Source of the DNA: Diplolepis rosae
Lineage: Eukaryota; Arthropoda; Insecta; Hymenoptera; Diplolepididae
DNA: 64,000 nucleotides
Assembly: GCA_030998225.1 (NCBI GenBank)
Contig: JAPYXD010000704.1
Location: 5,208,001-5,272,000, forward strand
Direction of reading: 5' to 3'
Positions 1 through 10,398 of the stretch are shown in pieces (positions within the stretch are counted from its first letter, which is position 1; the number at the start of each line of letters is the position of its first letter). The notes below the pieces were generated by a model, which was given only the letters and a program-made list of their open reading frames with translations, was not told the DNA's origin and did not search any database. Position numbers and translations under genes: made by a program.

Positions 1-524
1 GTTTGTTATCATAATTTTTTAAGGATCGTTTTTTTCACAAAAGTTTCGATGCGTGGCATAGTATATATCACAAGACAAACGCACGTCTTGATTCAGTGGC
101 AGATTTGCCCTGACTGGGGAGATTCCCGTTCGTTAGAGCATGCGCATTTCCGAATGCACCCCCTGCGAAGATGAATACAAGTACGAAGGTCGAGTTACAG
201 GACACTCACATGAAAGTACACATAACTATGAGTTTTACTCATATAAACCAGCGAAAAGTGCATAAGCATAAATATGCCTACGCAACAACGTGAGCAGCAA
301 CTTCCCTCAGTTGTCGCATGCAGTGCGTGACAATCCTAGAAATTACGGTTGAGGTAGGTTGTCATAACAAAAAAAAAGGTCTCTGGAAATAATATATCAT
401 GCAACTAAGGAGAAATAAATGTCTTTCCCGTGTTGCTCACAAATTTTTTCAATTGGGGTTCAAAAAATGAATTTGTTTGCTCCACAGGACGAAAAACAAA
501 GAACTTTCTGACCCAATAATAAAT
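1..524. other. Unique sequence, no gene recognised
   Basis: No coding pattern, RNA gene or repeat is recognised. The longest ATG-started frame I traced here is about 40 codons with no familiar motif. Base composition is somewhat richer in GC around positions 90-330 than in the flanking repeats. Confidence 0.4.
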
Positions 525-984
525 AAAAATATCTGTCCGCGTTGCAGGGAAAATTCTCATCACACGCTTCGCGCGCAAGTTTAAGCGCGCATACATATAA
601 GTTTATTTCTTGTAATTTGCTATTAAAGCTCAAGTCAATTTTATAATATTGTAGATGTGAATTACATTTTCTCAAAATTACTAAATTTGTTTTTCATTTC
701 AAATGAACAAGAAAATTCAATTTACTCAAGGCTCTATTAACCTTAAGGAACACATTCTCATCATGATACTGGCGCTTGATTTTCTGTATACATTTCTGTA
801 ACTTTCTATGATAATAATTTACATAATTAAACAAAATTGATCTTTTTCCAAATATCTCAAAAAGGAAAAAAATCCGTATACTGTTTTTAAGCGAACGATT
901 TTATATTTTAACGCTTATTTTGTATCACACATATTTTGGTTACAAAATGGAATTTTTTATTTTCATTATTTGAAATTAAATTAT
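525..984 (+). repeat. CTCATC-family interspersed repeat, diverged copy a
   Basis: This stretch matches the better preserved copy at 19945-21329: a start like ATCTGTCCGC, the block CATTCTCATCA, then GCTCTATTAACCTTAAGGAA and a second ACATTCTCATCATG. It breaks off where the mariner fragment starts. It is clearly older than the other copies, with many substitutions. I see no coding capacity in it. Confidence 0.7.
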
Positions 985-1018
985 TTAGTTGAGTTCGAAA
1001 AATTCTTTAAAAATTTTG

Positions 1019-1290
1019 ATTTCAAGTTTTGAGCCGAAGAAGCGGCATTTGCGGGAACTTTTGATTTACTTCTTCAATTTAAAGGAATCTGCAGTTGAGG
1101 CGAATCGATTGCTTGTAGAGACATATGGTGAGGCTGCCTTAAGTGAGAGAAGTTGTCGTAAGTGGTTTCAAAAGTTTAAGAACGATGAATTTGACATCGA
1201 TGACAAAGAACGTAGTGGAAGGTCGAAAGTGTACGAAGACGCAGAATTGGGAACATTATTGGATCAAGAGTCGTGCCAAACACAAGAAGA
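1019..1290 (+). pseudogene. mariner transposase, N-terminal fragment
   Basis: About 90 codons match the N-terminal DNA-binding half of a mariner transposase: SSFEPKKRHLRELLIYFF, then AVEANRLLVETYGEAALSER and the linker RSGRSKVYEDAELGTLLD. This is the same family as the longer relic at 24355-25182, which reads SSFVPRKSHLRHSLLFLF and HRLLVETYGE at the same places. The expected initiator ATG is ATT at 1019. The frame runs into a CTCATC repeat at about 1291, so the second helix-turn-helix and the whole DDD catalytic domain are missing. Family identity is clear; it cannot be functional. Confidence 0.85.
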
Positions 1291-1535
1291 AAAATCTGCC
1301 CGCTTCGCGGGCACATTCTCATCGCGCGCTTCGCGCTCGGTCTTGTGGTCTTCGCATACATTTAAGTTTATTTCTTATAATTTAATACTGAAGCTCAAAC
1401 CAATTTTATAATATTAAAGATAATGTGAATTTCTCATTTTCTCAAAGTCACTCAATTTCTTTTTGAATTTAAGTGAAACAGGAAGTTCGATTTACTTAAG
1501 GCTCTATCAGCCTTAAGGAACACATTCTCATCATG

Positions 1536-2569
1536 CACGGAAAAAAATTTAACTAGGTGACCGAGCGAATTAAGAATGATCCCAATTTCAAATAATTAAT
1601 GTGTTCAAATCATATAAAACTTTAGTCAAATTGTATAAACTGTTTAGGTGAAGAAGCACATTTCACACAGTTGCTGAATAACAGAAATTATTATTTTCTA
1701 CAAATTGCATATGTTTCCAATATGGTAGAATTAAGTAAAAAGTATAAATGAAATAGAAATATATATTCCCATAGCAGCAACTTGTTTATCAGCTATTGTC
1801 AATTTCAATATCTCTATGCTAGCTATATTGTAAATCCCTGCAAGTTTATGTGGTGATGTATTTAAAATGACAACTAAAGCTTAAGTGCAATGTTTAAAGT
1901 TTAAATTACTGTAATTTTAAAGTATTAAAGGTAAGCAAACTGTTAAACGATGGCTGATTTTTATGTACGTAACATTCTCCAACAATGGAAGTTGGATAAG
2001 TACATTCCCGTATTTGAAGGTTAGTTCTGCATATTTTTCCATTTTCATGTCTTTTTACTTACTGCAATCAAAATATGTATGTTTACAAACTGCTTGCAAT
2101 TTCTTATTGTAACGAACACAAAAAGTTCTTCTAAATTTTGCTACTATTTGCGAATAAAAAAAATGTTTTTTTCGTTTTGAGAAAATGAAAATCCTTAATA
2201 CTGATTATAAAGATTTCAAGCACGGAAAAATTATGTCATATTTTTATTTGCTTATACTCCATAAATATATATCGTGTCACATAACCTACAAATGACTCAA
2301 AATTATTTTGTTATTGTCATGTTCTTAAGGTTATAACTGCGGTAGCTATACTTTTCAATTAGCCTTCTTTTATAATTGTAAAATCTCAATTCTAGCTATA
2401 AACAGTGCCTTTCTCGACTATAGAAAATCGCTGGAATAGCTAAAGTGGTTACGGATAATCACTTTGGCTGAATCCAAGATATGCCTTCATTCGCTCGTTC
2501 GTTACCAGCTAAACGTTTAACTGTCGCAAAGAATAACTTTGCTGTCACAACTATACTTTTTTTTCCGTG
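1536..2569. mobile_element. 1.03-kb TIR element (CACGGAAAAAAA) inserted in a CTCATC repeat
   Basis: The insertion starts CACGGAAAAAAATTT and ends TTTTTTTTCCGTG, giving a 12-base terminal inverted repeat. It interrupts repeat copy b, and a TG dinucleotide follows and precedes the ends as a possible short target duplication. It encodes no transposase, so it would be non-autonomous. It contains a 70-nt exon-like segment at 1950-2019. Related short termini (CACTGAAAAA, CACGGAAAAT) bound the elements at 9244-9476 and 58965-59167. Confidence 0.5.
1950..2019 (+). CDS. Exon-like fragment: start codon, SAM-like peptide, splice donor
   Basis: An ATG opens a 23-codon frame reading MADFYVRNILQQWKLDKYI, then PVFE, followed directly by the donor G|GTTAGT at 2019-2020 in phase 1. 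The pattern of a hydrophobic helix, Trp, then KYI.xF resembles the first helices of SAM (sterile alpha motif) domains, as in many uncharacterised insect proteins. No exon supplying the rest of a SAM domain was found downstream. Because it lies inside a TIR-bounded insertion, it may be a captured gene fragment, not a live first exon. The alternative is chance. Not in the supplied long-frame range; read directly from the sequence. Confidence 0.4.
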
Positions 2570-3779
2570 TGGCGCTCGCGCTTCGTGCTCGATTTTCTGT
2601 ACACATTTCGGTAACTTTTTAATAAATTTCATGATTAAAATAATTTATTTTCTTCGAAATCTCTCAAAAAGAAAAAACAATCTTAGACTTTATTTAAGGA
2701 AACGATTTTTCAGAACAACGCTTATTTCGTATCTCACATATTTTGGTGAAAAAAATCGAATTTTTTTAATATTCATAATCAAAACATAAAATATACATCC
2801 TGTCCCGAAATGTCTCAATGAGAATTTGTAGACCTCATTTAGGCAAACAATTTTCCATCTAAACGTTTTTTTTGTATCTCACATATTTTGTCTAAAAAAT
2901 AGAATTTTTGAATTTTAATTGTATTTTTTGGAATTGAAACGAAAAATATATGTTTTATCAGAAACTGTGTGGGACAGAATTTGTAGATCTCTTTAAAACG
3001 AACAACTTTGTACTCCTACGTTTTTTTCGTATTTCGAATATTATTGTTAAAAAATTGAATTTTGGATTTTCAATAGTTTTTTTTTAATTAAAAAGAAAAA
3101 TATGCATCTTATGAAAAAATGTTACATTTAAAATTTGTAGGACTTTATGTAGAAAATAATATTGTATCATAAGGTTTTTTCGTATCTCGTATAATTTAAC
3201 TGCAAAATGGAATTTTGATATTGACTTTTTTCGAATTTGAATCTGCTGTAACATTTCTAATTTTGATTTAATCAAAAAATGTTATTAGAATAATTTGTAG
3301 AGATTTATGAGCACTATCAAAAACCAGTATTGGAATTTTTGATTTTTTCAAAAACACAAAAGTAGTGCTCAATCCCTCAATTTTGATTGGATGTGGCTGG
3401 TTAACGAACTTGTCCTTACTTTTTCGGCTCCGATAAAGTGTGCCAAAGCTCAATGCAATCTGATAATTCTATCGAGAGTTATGCCGCACACGACCTACAG
3501 ACAGACAGACAGACACTTTCGTAAAAACCCTGTTTTCGGACTCAGGGGGTCTCAAAACGTAAAGATTTGATGAAATTTTCCAAAGTCATTTTTCACATAA
3601 AACCAATACCTTCTCATCCATGATGAGAATGTAACAATACGATGGACAATACTTCGAATAAAACAGAAGGTTCCATTCTTTCACAATGAATGCCCAATTT
3701 TTAATAAAAAACGGCGATAACTTATTTGTACACCTGATACATCTTGTCAAAAAATATTGCCGTTCAATCTTGTTGATCT

Positions 3780-4180
3780 TTATATAATAAAAAATTTTGT
3801 ATTATAACTTTTTTTTCGAATATCGTAAAATTTAACTGAAGAATGAAATTTAGATATTGACTTTCTTCAAGTTTTATCATACCGTAACTTTTATAATTTT
3901 TGTTTAATCGAAAAATGTTATTGGGATAATTAGTAAAAATTTATGATAATTATCAGAAAACAGTATTGAAATTTTGGATTTTTTCATAAAGTTTTTTACA
4001 AAACACAAAAATTGCCCATATTTTGACAATTTTTGTCGGATGTAGCTGTTTAACGAACTTGTCCTTACTTTTCGGCTCCGATAAAGTGTGCCAAATCTCA
4101 ACTCGACCCAATAATTTGACGAAAATTTCGAAATTCATTTTTCACATAAAAATAATACCCTCTCATATGATAAGAATGTA
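3780..4180 (+). repeat. CTCATC-family repeat, 3' fragment copy c
   Basis: It matches the 3' third of the family: the block around TATCGTAAAATTTAACTG, then TATTGACTTTCTTC, the block TGTAGCTGTTTAACGAACTT, and an end reading CTCTCATATGATAAGAATGT. The segment with the GACA tract is deleted. The preceding 145 bases (3635-3779) are AT-rich with nothing recognised. Confidence 0.65.
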
Positions 4181-4873
4181 AAAAAAGGTTTTTTATGATT
4201 TTAAGACTTGAAATGATATTATCAGTCATCTATTATGAAAGGAAAAACATTATTTTTTAAAAAAATATCTAAAACATACGGAAAATAATACTTTTGATGA
4301 TGTTTTTTCTAATAGAATGTTTCCTTACTGTTGCATCCTTATTAATTTTTTAAAAATGATTAAATTTTCAGAAATCATGGCCTATTTTTTCGAAAAAAAT
4401 ATTCTCTACAACTTTATAATTCCCAATTTTGAAAGTAAAGTTTTCAGTGGATGAAATCACCAAAACATTTTTTTGAAAAGAAACATATATAGTTTTTAAT
4501 AAAAAAAAGTAAACATATTTCATCTTCATTTAAGGGGATAAACTAATCAGAAATGGGTCACGTGATCAAGAAAAGTTTCAATTTTCCAAAAAATGTTTAT
4601 TGCTCAATCTTTGGGACATGATGAAGTCCATATTAACGGTAAGTTCTAAACGCAAATTCGTTTTGAAAGATCTAAAAAATTTCAATCTCGGTGGAAAAGG
4701 GTTTTATTTTTTCAATTATTCAAAACGAATTAAAGTGTACAACCTTCTATTAATATTTCCTTTGTCATATTTCAAAATTTCTGTTGAAACATATTTATTC
4801 CATGTTCTTAAGATAATAATAAATAAAACATACACCTGGCTTTAACTAATTTTTTCTACTAAATATCAAACAG
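4181..4873. other. AT-rich stretch without a recognised gene
   Basis: Short A/T runs dominate. A frame opening at 4593 ends at a donor-like AAC|GGTAAG near 4640, but has no acceptor and no familiar sequence, so it is not called. A polypyrimidine stretch with CAG at 4871-4873 leads into the exon-like segment that follows. Confidence 0.4.
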
Positions 4874-5007
4874 AAGTCGAGAAACATGTGTCAAGTCTCG
4901 CGACGAATCAGTATGTGTCCACACAGGTTGAGTTACAATCTATTAGAGAAATTCTCAAAACAGTGGAACATCAACCATCATCAATATACATGGCAATGAT
5001 GATATAG
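4874..5007 (+). CDS. Exon-like open segment after a splice acceptor (terminal exon?)
   Basis: After AAATATCAAACAG the sequence stays open for 43 codons to TAG at 5005. It encodes a hydrophilic peptide including EKHVSSLATNQYVSTQVELQ and SIREILKTVEHQPSS. The entry phase (AA then GTC) fits the phase-1 donor at 2019, so the two could in principle be spliced. Codon choice is less AT-biased than the flanks. I do not recognise the family. A palindromic element begins immediately after the stop. It could equally be a remnant of a captured gene. Confidence 0.28.
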
Positions 5008-5102
5008 TATATTGCATTACAAGGGATGAAACACAGCGATTGCACTCACACTCGTTGAATCCGCTGTGTTTTGTTTCGAGTCATCCCTTGTAATGCAATA
5101 TA
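5008..5102. repeat. Palindromic (foldback) element
   Basis: TATTGCATTACAAGGGATGA on the left is matched in reverse by TCATCCCTTGTAATGCAATA on the right, with inner copies of CGCTGTGTTTTG. The left arm lacks about ten bases present in the right arm. A further partial copy of the inner part (TTCGCTGTGTTTTGTTTCGA) lies at 5197-5216. Confidence 0.7.
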
Positions 5103-5229
5103 GGTACTATTTTATAGCAACACACAGTACGTCCACTAGAATGTATTTTACGAGGATACTTGAAAAAGTGAAAATGAGCATCAGCGCCGTCAAGCATTCG
5201 CTGTGTTTTGTTTCGAGTAATGCATACTA

Positions 5230-5401
5230 TTTTTCATAGAAACTTTTTTGAGAATTTGATTTTCGGTACCTGTGAAGCGGGACGAAAGTGCGGTTTGCAA
5301 CCCTACCTTTAAAGTTTCGCCCCTAGGGATGAAAATCGCAGTTTCGTCCCGCTTTACGGGTACCGAAAATCGGATTTTCAAAAGAGGAGCTATGAAAAAA
5401 A
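5230..5401. repeat. Palindromic MITE-like element, about 170 bp
   Basis: Imperfect arms of about 65 bp: GATTTTCGGTACCTGTGAAG and GCGGGACGAAAGTGCG on the left mirror CGCAGTTTCGTCCCGCTTTA and CGGGTACCGAAAATC on the right, and similarity reaches out to TTTTTCATAG. There is no coding content. A minus-strand frame across it arises from the palindrome. Confidence 0.7.
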
Positions 5402-5502
5402 TTTTACATGCCTACACCGGTGATGTCAGCTGAGAACCAATACAGCTTTACAGCTCCACGTATGTGTAGCATGCGCGCGAGACTGCGCATTAGACAAGTT
5501 TA

Positions 5503-5514
5503 GGGGGGGGGGGG
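5503..5514. repeat. Homopolymer of twelve G
   Basis: An uninterrupted G12 tract in otherwise AT-rich DNA. Such tracts are length-unstable and error-prone in sequencing. Confidence 0.9.
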
Positions 5515-5773
5515 CAGTCAAATAATGGCATATTTGCAATAATTTTTTTAAGATATACAGTTAATGCTGGTTTAATTAGTTAAATTCCATGTGATAGTAC
5601 AACATTTGAACTATGTTTGAAACAATTTTGAATGGAAAATATTGATAATGAAGTCGTTGGCAGCAAATCTCCTCTGGCGTCTCGACAAAAGTTGTTTTGC
5701 GGTGAACAGCATAACTCGCTACAGGATCATCTGAAACAAAAAATTCAAAATTCGTTAAAAAGGTGACATGTTC

Positions 5774-5912
5774 CCCCAGGCAACATGGGAGAGTTTTTTT
5801 AATTTTGATTGATTTTTGGCAGCATTTGGAAATTGAAAACACGATTTTAGCTTAAAAAATTGGTGAATTTGTTATTATAAAATGAAAAAAAACTCTCCCT
5901 TGTTACCTGGCG
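5774..5912. repeat. Short inverted-repeat element
   Basis: CCCCAGGCAACATGGGAGAG plus a T run on the left is mirrored on the right by an A run plus CTCTCCCTTGTTACCTGG. The arms are about 26 bp with two mismatches. This is MITE-like, with no coding content. Confidence 0.55.
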
Positions 5913-6081
5913 ATTTATGTGTAGAAATAGTGTACCAAATTTCAAAGGGATCGGTGAAGTAAATTTTGAGTTATAAAGTTTACCGACTTCAAAAATGTCG
6001 TTTGCGAGAAAAACGCTTTGAAGTTTTAAACACGATAAAATCCAAAATTAAGCATCAATAAACGGGTATAATTGTTTATAC

Positions 6082-6290
6082 CTACACAGAATCATCAATC
6101 CCAGGTCCATACAGTGAAATTCTTTCATCCAGAATGTCTAGAGCATCCTTTTGCTCTTGCCTACTTTGAATTCTTCCTTCATTAGTTGCATGCCCAGCTT
6201 GTTGGTTCGCCCTGGTAATCTTTTTTTCGGTCGTCCCAAAATTATACTTCCCTTCTGCCGTTCGTTTCTGCTCACTTTTCTTGGCATTTT
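6082..6290 (-). pseudogene. Possible coding remnant of unknown family
   Basis: On the minus strand a frame of about 68 codons reads KKSEQKRTAEGKYNFG, then RIQSRQEQKDALDIL and ERISLYGPGIDDS, ending TAG at 6082-6084. The only nearby ATG lies one base out of frame, which would fit a one-base deletion near the start. The lysine/glutamine-rich composition and low AT suggest decayed coding sequence, perhaps from a DNA transposon. I do not recognise the family. Confidence 0.25.
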
Positions 6291-6299
6291 GTTAATAAA

Positions 6300-7479
6300 T
6301 AAATTAACCTCAATAAAAACCGAACGAAAACACAGCTACAAATGAACCAAAAATGAACGAAAGCTACGATAAAATGTAGCTTGTCTATACAACCGCTCGG
6401 CAGAAAGAGTTCCTGTAAACTGATTAATATACGATATGCCGCATAAAATACGAAGTAGCGACCAGGTAAGTGCGCCGCGCTGCCTGCTAAGCAGGTGTAC
6501 GAATCGAGCAAGAGGATTGATCACTTGAAGCGCTGTATCTTCGTTAGTTTTGTTCCAATTTCCATCAAATTTTGATACAATATTCTTGACATGTAAATTC
6601 AGATTTTTTTTTAAAAAGTGTTTGAAAAACAAAAAGTCGTCAGGGCCCCCCTTTTTAACACGTTGATCTCAAGTGATCTCAAGCTAACTCGAGCTGACTC
6701 GCTCAAGCGTGCACGGAATCGTAGCGATTTTGAATGATTCCCGGTAATTCTTCTGAATCTTACTGATGAACGCGGCTTTCAAACTTTCAGAATCAATCTC
6801 TAAGATTTTACTGAATCAAGCTGATTCCCCATACACCGAAAAAATTTGTTTTCCGAGAGTCAATTATCACCTATAGTTAAGTCTAACCTAGTTGAAATAA
6901 CACGGATTCCTGTTTAAGAGAATCACGTACATATAGTTAAACAAACCAATATAAACCTTGTTACAGAGAAATAAAGAATTCTAGTTCTATTAACAAATAA
7001 ATTGAATTAATATTGCTATGCTGTTATTACAAAACTCCGCTGTAAAAAGAATATCTTCTGTATTTATTACTTTTTCACTGTGCAAACAAAAATTTATTTT
7101 TCTCAATAATTCTTTAAGACCCACTTTTATCAATATAAATTTTGCTCTAGTAGATCATAAACGTAAAGTTGTTTTTTTGTTACGTTTAATACATGCGCCT
7201 GAAAGGATCCTTCCGTCGAATCAACTTGCTTTCTTTGTTTTTCTTACTAAACATGAAATTTGTCATTTCAACTAGGATTGCAAAGTTGGCGCCTGTCCTA
7301 ACTAGGCAAAATAGTATACGGGTACAAGGAATTTTTTTCGGTATGATTCTGAAAAATCTTTCGACGGGTCACTGATTCTGAATCGATTATAAGTATGGAA
7401 AATCATTGATTCTTCCAGTGAATGGCCTCTCGGTTTGATGCCCGAGCAAAGCGAGGGTGATAACCACACGAGTAAAATA
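6300..7479. other. Unassigned region
   Basis: No gene is recognised. A GC-richer patch at about 6440-6540 contains a donor-like CAGGTAAGTG. CACCGAAAAAATTTG near 6834 and AATTTTTTTCGGTA near 7330 could be the ends of a 0.5-kb TIR element, and outer motifs with GATTCTGAAT repeats lie around 6715-6830 and 7370-7420. These are weak observations. Confidence 0.3.
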
Positions 7480-7930
7480 AATGTTCTTTCTCGTGTCGCA
7501 CACGATTTTTTTTTTTTACTAGGGAGTCAGAAAATGGATTTTTTCCCCCGCATAGGGCAATAAAAACCACTTCATGGCCCACTTTATGACTTTTGAACCT
7601 CTATAAGAGAACCTCCCAACGCAAGTTACTCCTCGCGCGCGTTTCACGCTCCTCAATTAGCACGTATTTCTTTTCTTTACATACAATGTAATCTTCACAA
7701 TATTTTTAACTTTTCATTCAACAAGTCACTTCTGAATCGTAAAATTTCACAATGAAACAATTTGACTTGTAAAAAATCTGCCCAGCCCTCTCAGAGATCA
7801 CGGTCACACTTTCATCGCACCCGGTCTTATGGTCTTCACACGCATTCAGGTTTATTTTAAAATATTGTAAGTGTGAATTAAATTTCCTTAAAATTACTTC
7901 GACTTTGAGGAACACTTTTTTTAAGGACAC
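7480..7930 (+). repeat. CTCATC-family repeat, old 5' fragment copy d
   Basis: It shows AAAAAATCTGCCCAGCCCTC, CGGTCTTATGGTCTTCACA and a degraded TTTGAGGAACACTTTTT, all matching the 5' part of the family. The preceding 150 bases resemble sequence found just upstream of copy a (around 420-520), which suggests a longer ancestral unit. Confidence 0.5.
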
Positions 7931-8323
7931 TTATTCGTTCGTGATACGTTCTGTATTTCATATATTCATTTATTTATTTTAGTTCATAAAAAGACTATAT
8001 TATTTGTTATTTTGAGAAATATAAAACTTGTGTTATATCTAATTTCTCCGAAATATCTTTTCTTAGTTTATTATCAAAAGCAATTGCAAAGTGCACAAAG
8101 AAAAAAAAATTAACATTATGTCAAGTCCGAAATGCTTTATAGTGAAGATTTCTACAATATTTTTCAAAACTCAAATTTTGTCAACTACTTTTATTTATAA
8201 AGTTTATTTAATTTTATATCTTGATATTGGATTTTTCAAAATACAATTTTCACTTTGAAACTCTTCGCTGACAGGTATCTCAAAATTTAAAATAAGTAAA
8301 TTAAAATTTTTTAAACTAATTGT
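7931..8323. other. AT-rich DNA, nothing recognised
   Basis: Short runs of A and T with no open frame of note, no inverted repeats and no family match seen. Confidence 0.4.
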
Positions 8324-8712
8324 ACAGACGTCGTGCAAAGCGCCTGATTGGTTACTTTACGTTCGTATTTTATATTTTTAAAACTAAAATTTTCATTTTT
8401 GATTATTATGAAAAGTGGTATTTTGACTTACATAAATGAATATTGTATCGAAATTAAGAAATTCTGTGCAAAAAATCGAATAATTTATTTATTATTCTGT
8501 GACTGAAATTAACTTTTGTCATTTTAATTATTTATTTGCCGAATAGGTAAACCTCACCTTTGCTCAAAATTTCTTAGTTCAGATTTGATGGTTATTTGCA
8601 AGAATTTAAATACAATAATTTATAATTAACAAAATACACATTCCATTTTCAGAATTTTAAATTACGCACCAAAAGCAACCAATCAGGCGCCTTGAGCAAC
8701 GTCTGCATAGTA
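8324..8712. repeat. Inverted-repeat element, about 390 bp
   Basis: CAGACGTCGTGCAAAGCGCC then TGATTGGTTACTTTACG on the left is mirrored by AAAGCAACCAATCAGGCGCC then TTGAGCAACGTCTG on the right. The arms are about 45-50 bp and imperfect; the interior is AT-rich and non-coding. Confidence 0.6.
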
Positions 8713-9243
8713 ACGTGCATTGGGCTGAAGTTTGTGACGTCTAGTGGGACGAATTTTTTTTTTTTTTCGTATGATCTACCAAACGATAAAAAATATGCAG
8801 AATAGTGATTTTCGACAAGAAAACATGTTTTATTGTGAATAAAAAAATTTCAAGTTCGACCAAAGAAAATCATTCATGGACGGAATCATCAAATTATCTC
8901 GTAAATTAAAAAAGAGAAATATATAAATAAAGACTTCAGTTTTTGGTTGCAGTCGTATAGTACTCAATTAATAAAAATATGAATTAAAAATTGAGTTTGT
9001 GAAGCGAAACCAAACCCAGCAAAGTTGGGAGAACGTAGAGTGCTAAAGTAGAATATGCTAAGGTTCATATGAGCCCCTCATTAGCCCTTACTTTAGGTAA
9101 AGTTGGAAATTGGTTCTTCTAAGAGTTGCTAAGGAGAGGCCAAAATTAAATTAAGTTAGACCTTACTTCGAAACCCTTTGTCCCTACAAACAAGCGTATG
9201 AAGAGCGTCAAAGTAGAGGCATATTTCGACTCGGGTGGACTGA
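8713..9243. other. Unassigned region between inverted-repeat elements
   Basis: No gene or repeat is recognised. Nothing above about 40 codons looks coding. Confidence 0.35.
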
Positions 9244-9476
9244 TACACTGAAAAAAATTGTTAGTAAAACCAACTACTCTGGTTTGTAAAATATGCCTTA
9301 GCTATTTTATTAGTTAGCACAACAATTTTTTTTGTTGATGTTACCACCCAAGTTCTTGTGATAATAATTGAGATAGTTACACCAACAAAAACAATTGTTG
9401 TTCTAACTAATAAAATAGCTGAGGCATATTTTACAAACTGAAGTAGTTGGTTTTACTAACCATTTTTTTCAGTGTA
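9244..9476. mobile_element. Palindromic MITE, TACACTGAAAAAAA termini
   Basis: The left end TACACTGAAAAAAATTGTTA is mirrored by the right end ending TTTTTTTCAGTGTA. The arms are about 95 bp and nearly identical throughout (for example ACCAACTACTCTGGTTTGTA against its mirror), with a short centre. The TA at the outer edge could be the target duplication of a Tc1/mariner-mobilised MITE. It is well preserved and so relatively recent. Confidence 0.8.
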
Positions 9477-10398
9477 GGTTTTTTAGGTAGCGAATTAGTA
9501 CGGTAATCATGAAGCTTGTGTCAAAATTTCCCTACACGGAGAAAAATCTTGCCATCGCAAAATATCTTTTATGCTTTAAATATAAAATACTTCCATGGAA
9601 GTAAAAATCAAATGATATAGTTATATTGTGGACAATGCAATACGCAATTTTCAATCATAAATTAATCATGAATGCCTAGTATATTAGTATATAATAAAAA
9701 TTACAAATTAATTTTATGAATGTGACAAATTTATAATGTAAATAAAATATTTATTGTTGATTTTCTCAAAATATTGCGTTAACGATATCAATATTAATAT
9801 ATATATAATTCTTAAGAAATAGATTCTCCCGCTACTATATCTGAAGTCAATTAAGACTAGTGATTTCCCCATTTGAAAGAGAAATTCAAATATAATTACT
9901 TTGGCTTGACGTATTGTGTTATTATGAATAATAAATCCAGTTATCATTTCAAATGCGACTGTACTTTAAACAGTAATGCAGCTCGGTTACTTCAACTGAA
10001 AAATTATGTAGAGGTCAACTACATCTGGAAAATTCAATTATGTAGTATAATTAAACTCGCGATTTCTGTTGAATTAATTGGAAAAATTCTTCAGAGGAAT
10101 TTTCAGTTAATATTACTGACATGAATTTTTCTTAGTGTGCAACTTTGCTCAAAAGTTATAAGGTTATGAGCTCATATATAAAGCAAAATTTATAGTATCA
10201 TGAGGTTTTTATAAGGTAATCTTATATGAGAACTCTTTCTTATAAGTTTTTTATAAGGTTTCTATGAGGAAGCCCTAAAGTTCCGATTACTAGGGAACTA
10301 TAAAGATGGTGTGCCATTCATATCAGCAAAATATAAAAACGTAGCACTCTTGTTTAAATAATATTTTTTACACTTTTCTACGAAAAATGTCACTTTTT
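9477..10398. other. AT-rich region, possible decayed TIR element
   Basis: CACGGAGAAAAATCTTG near 9536 and GAATTTTTCTTAGTGTG near 10121 could be the ends of a 0.6-kb element of the CACGG-A group. The open frames inside show no recognised domain. Confidence 0.3.

Larger units (their letters stand above)
1291..3634 (+). repeat. CTCATC-family repeat, copy b, split by an insertion
   Basis: The copy begins with the hairpin TGCCCGCTTCGCGGGCA and runs to ACATTCTCATCATG at 1535. It resumes at about 2570 with GCGCTCGCGCTTCG and continues to the end signature CATGATGAGAATGT at about 3634, with a short GACA tract at about 3484-3500. The gap at 1536-2569 is a separate TIR-bounded insertion. The two halves join exactly where intact copies read CATCATGACGCTCGCG. 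Confidence 0.75.

Noticed and set aside
4593..4640. Middle exon linking the SAM-like exon to the segment at 4874
   Set aside because: A donor-like end exists, but no acceptor lies in the open part, and the peptide does not resemble the rest of a SAM domain.
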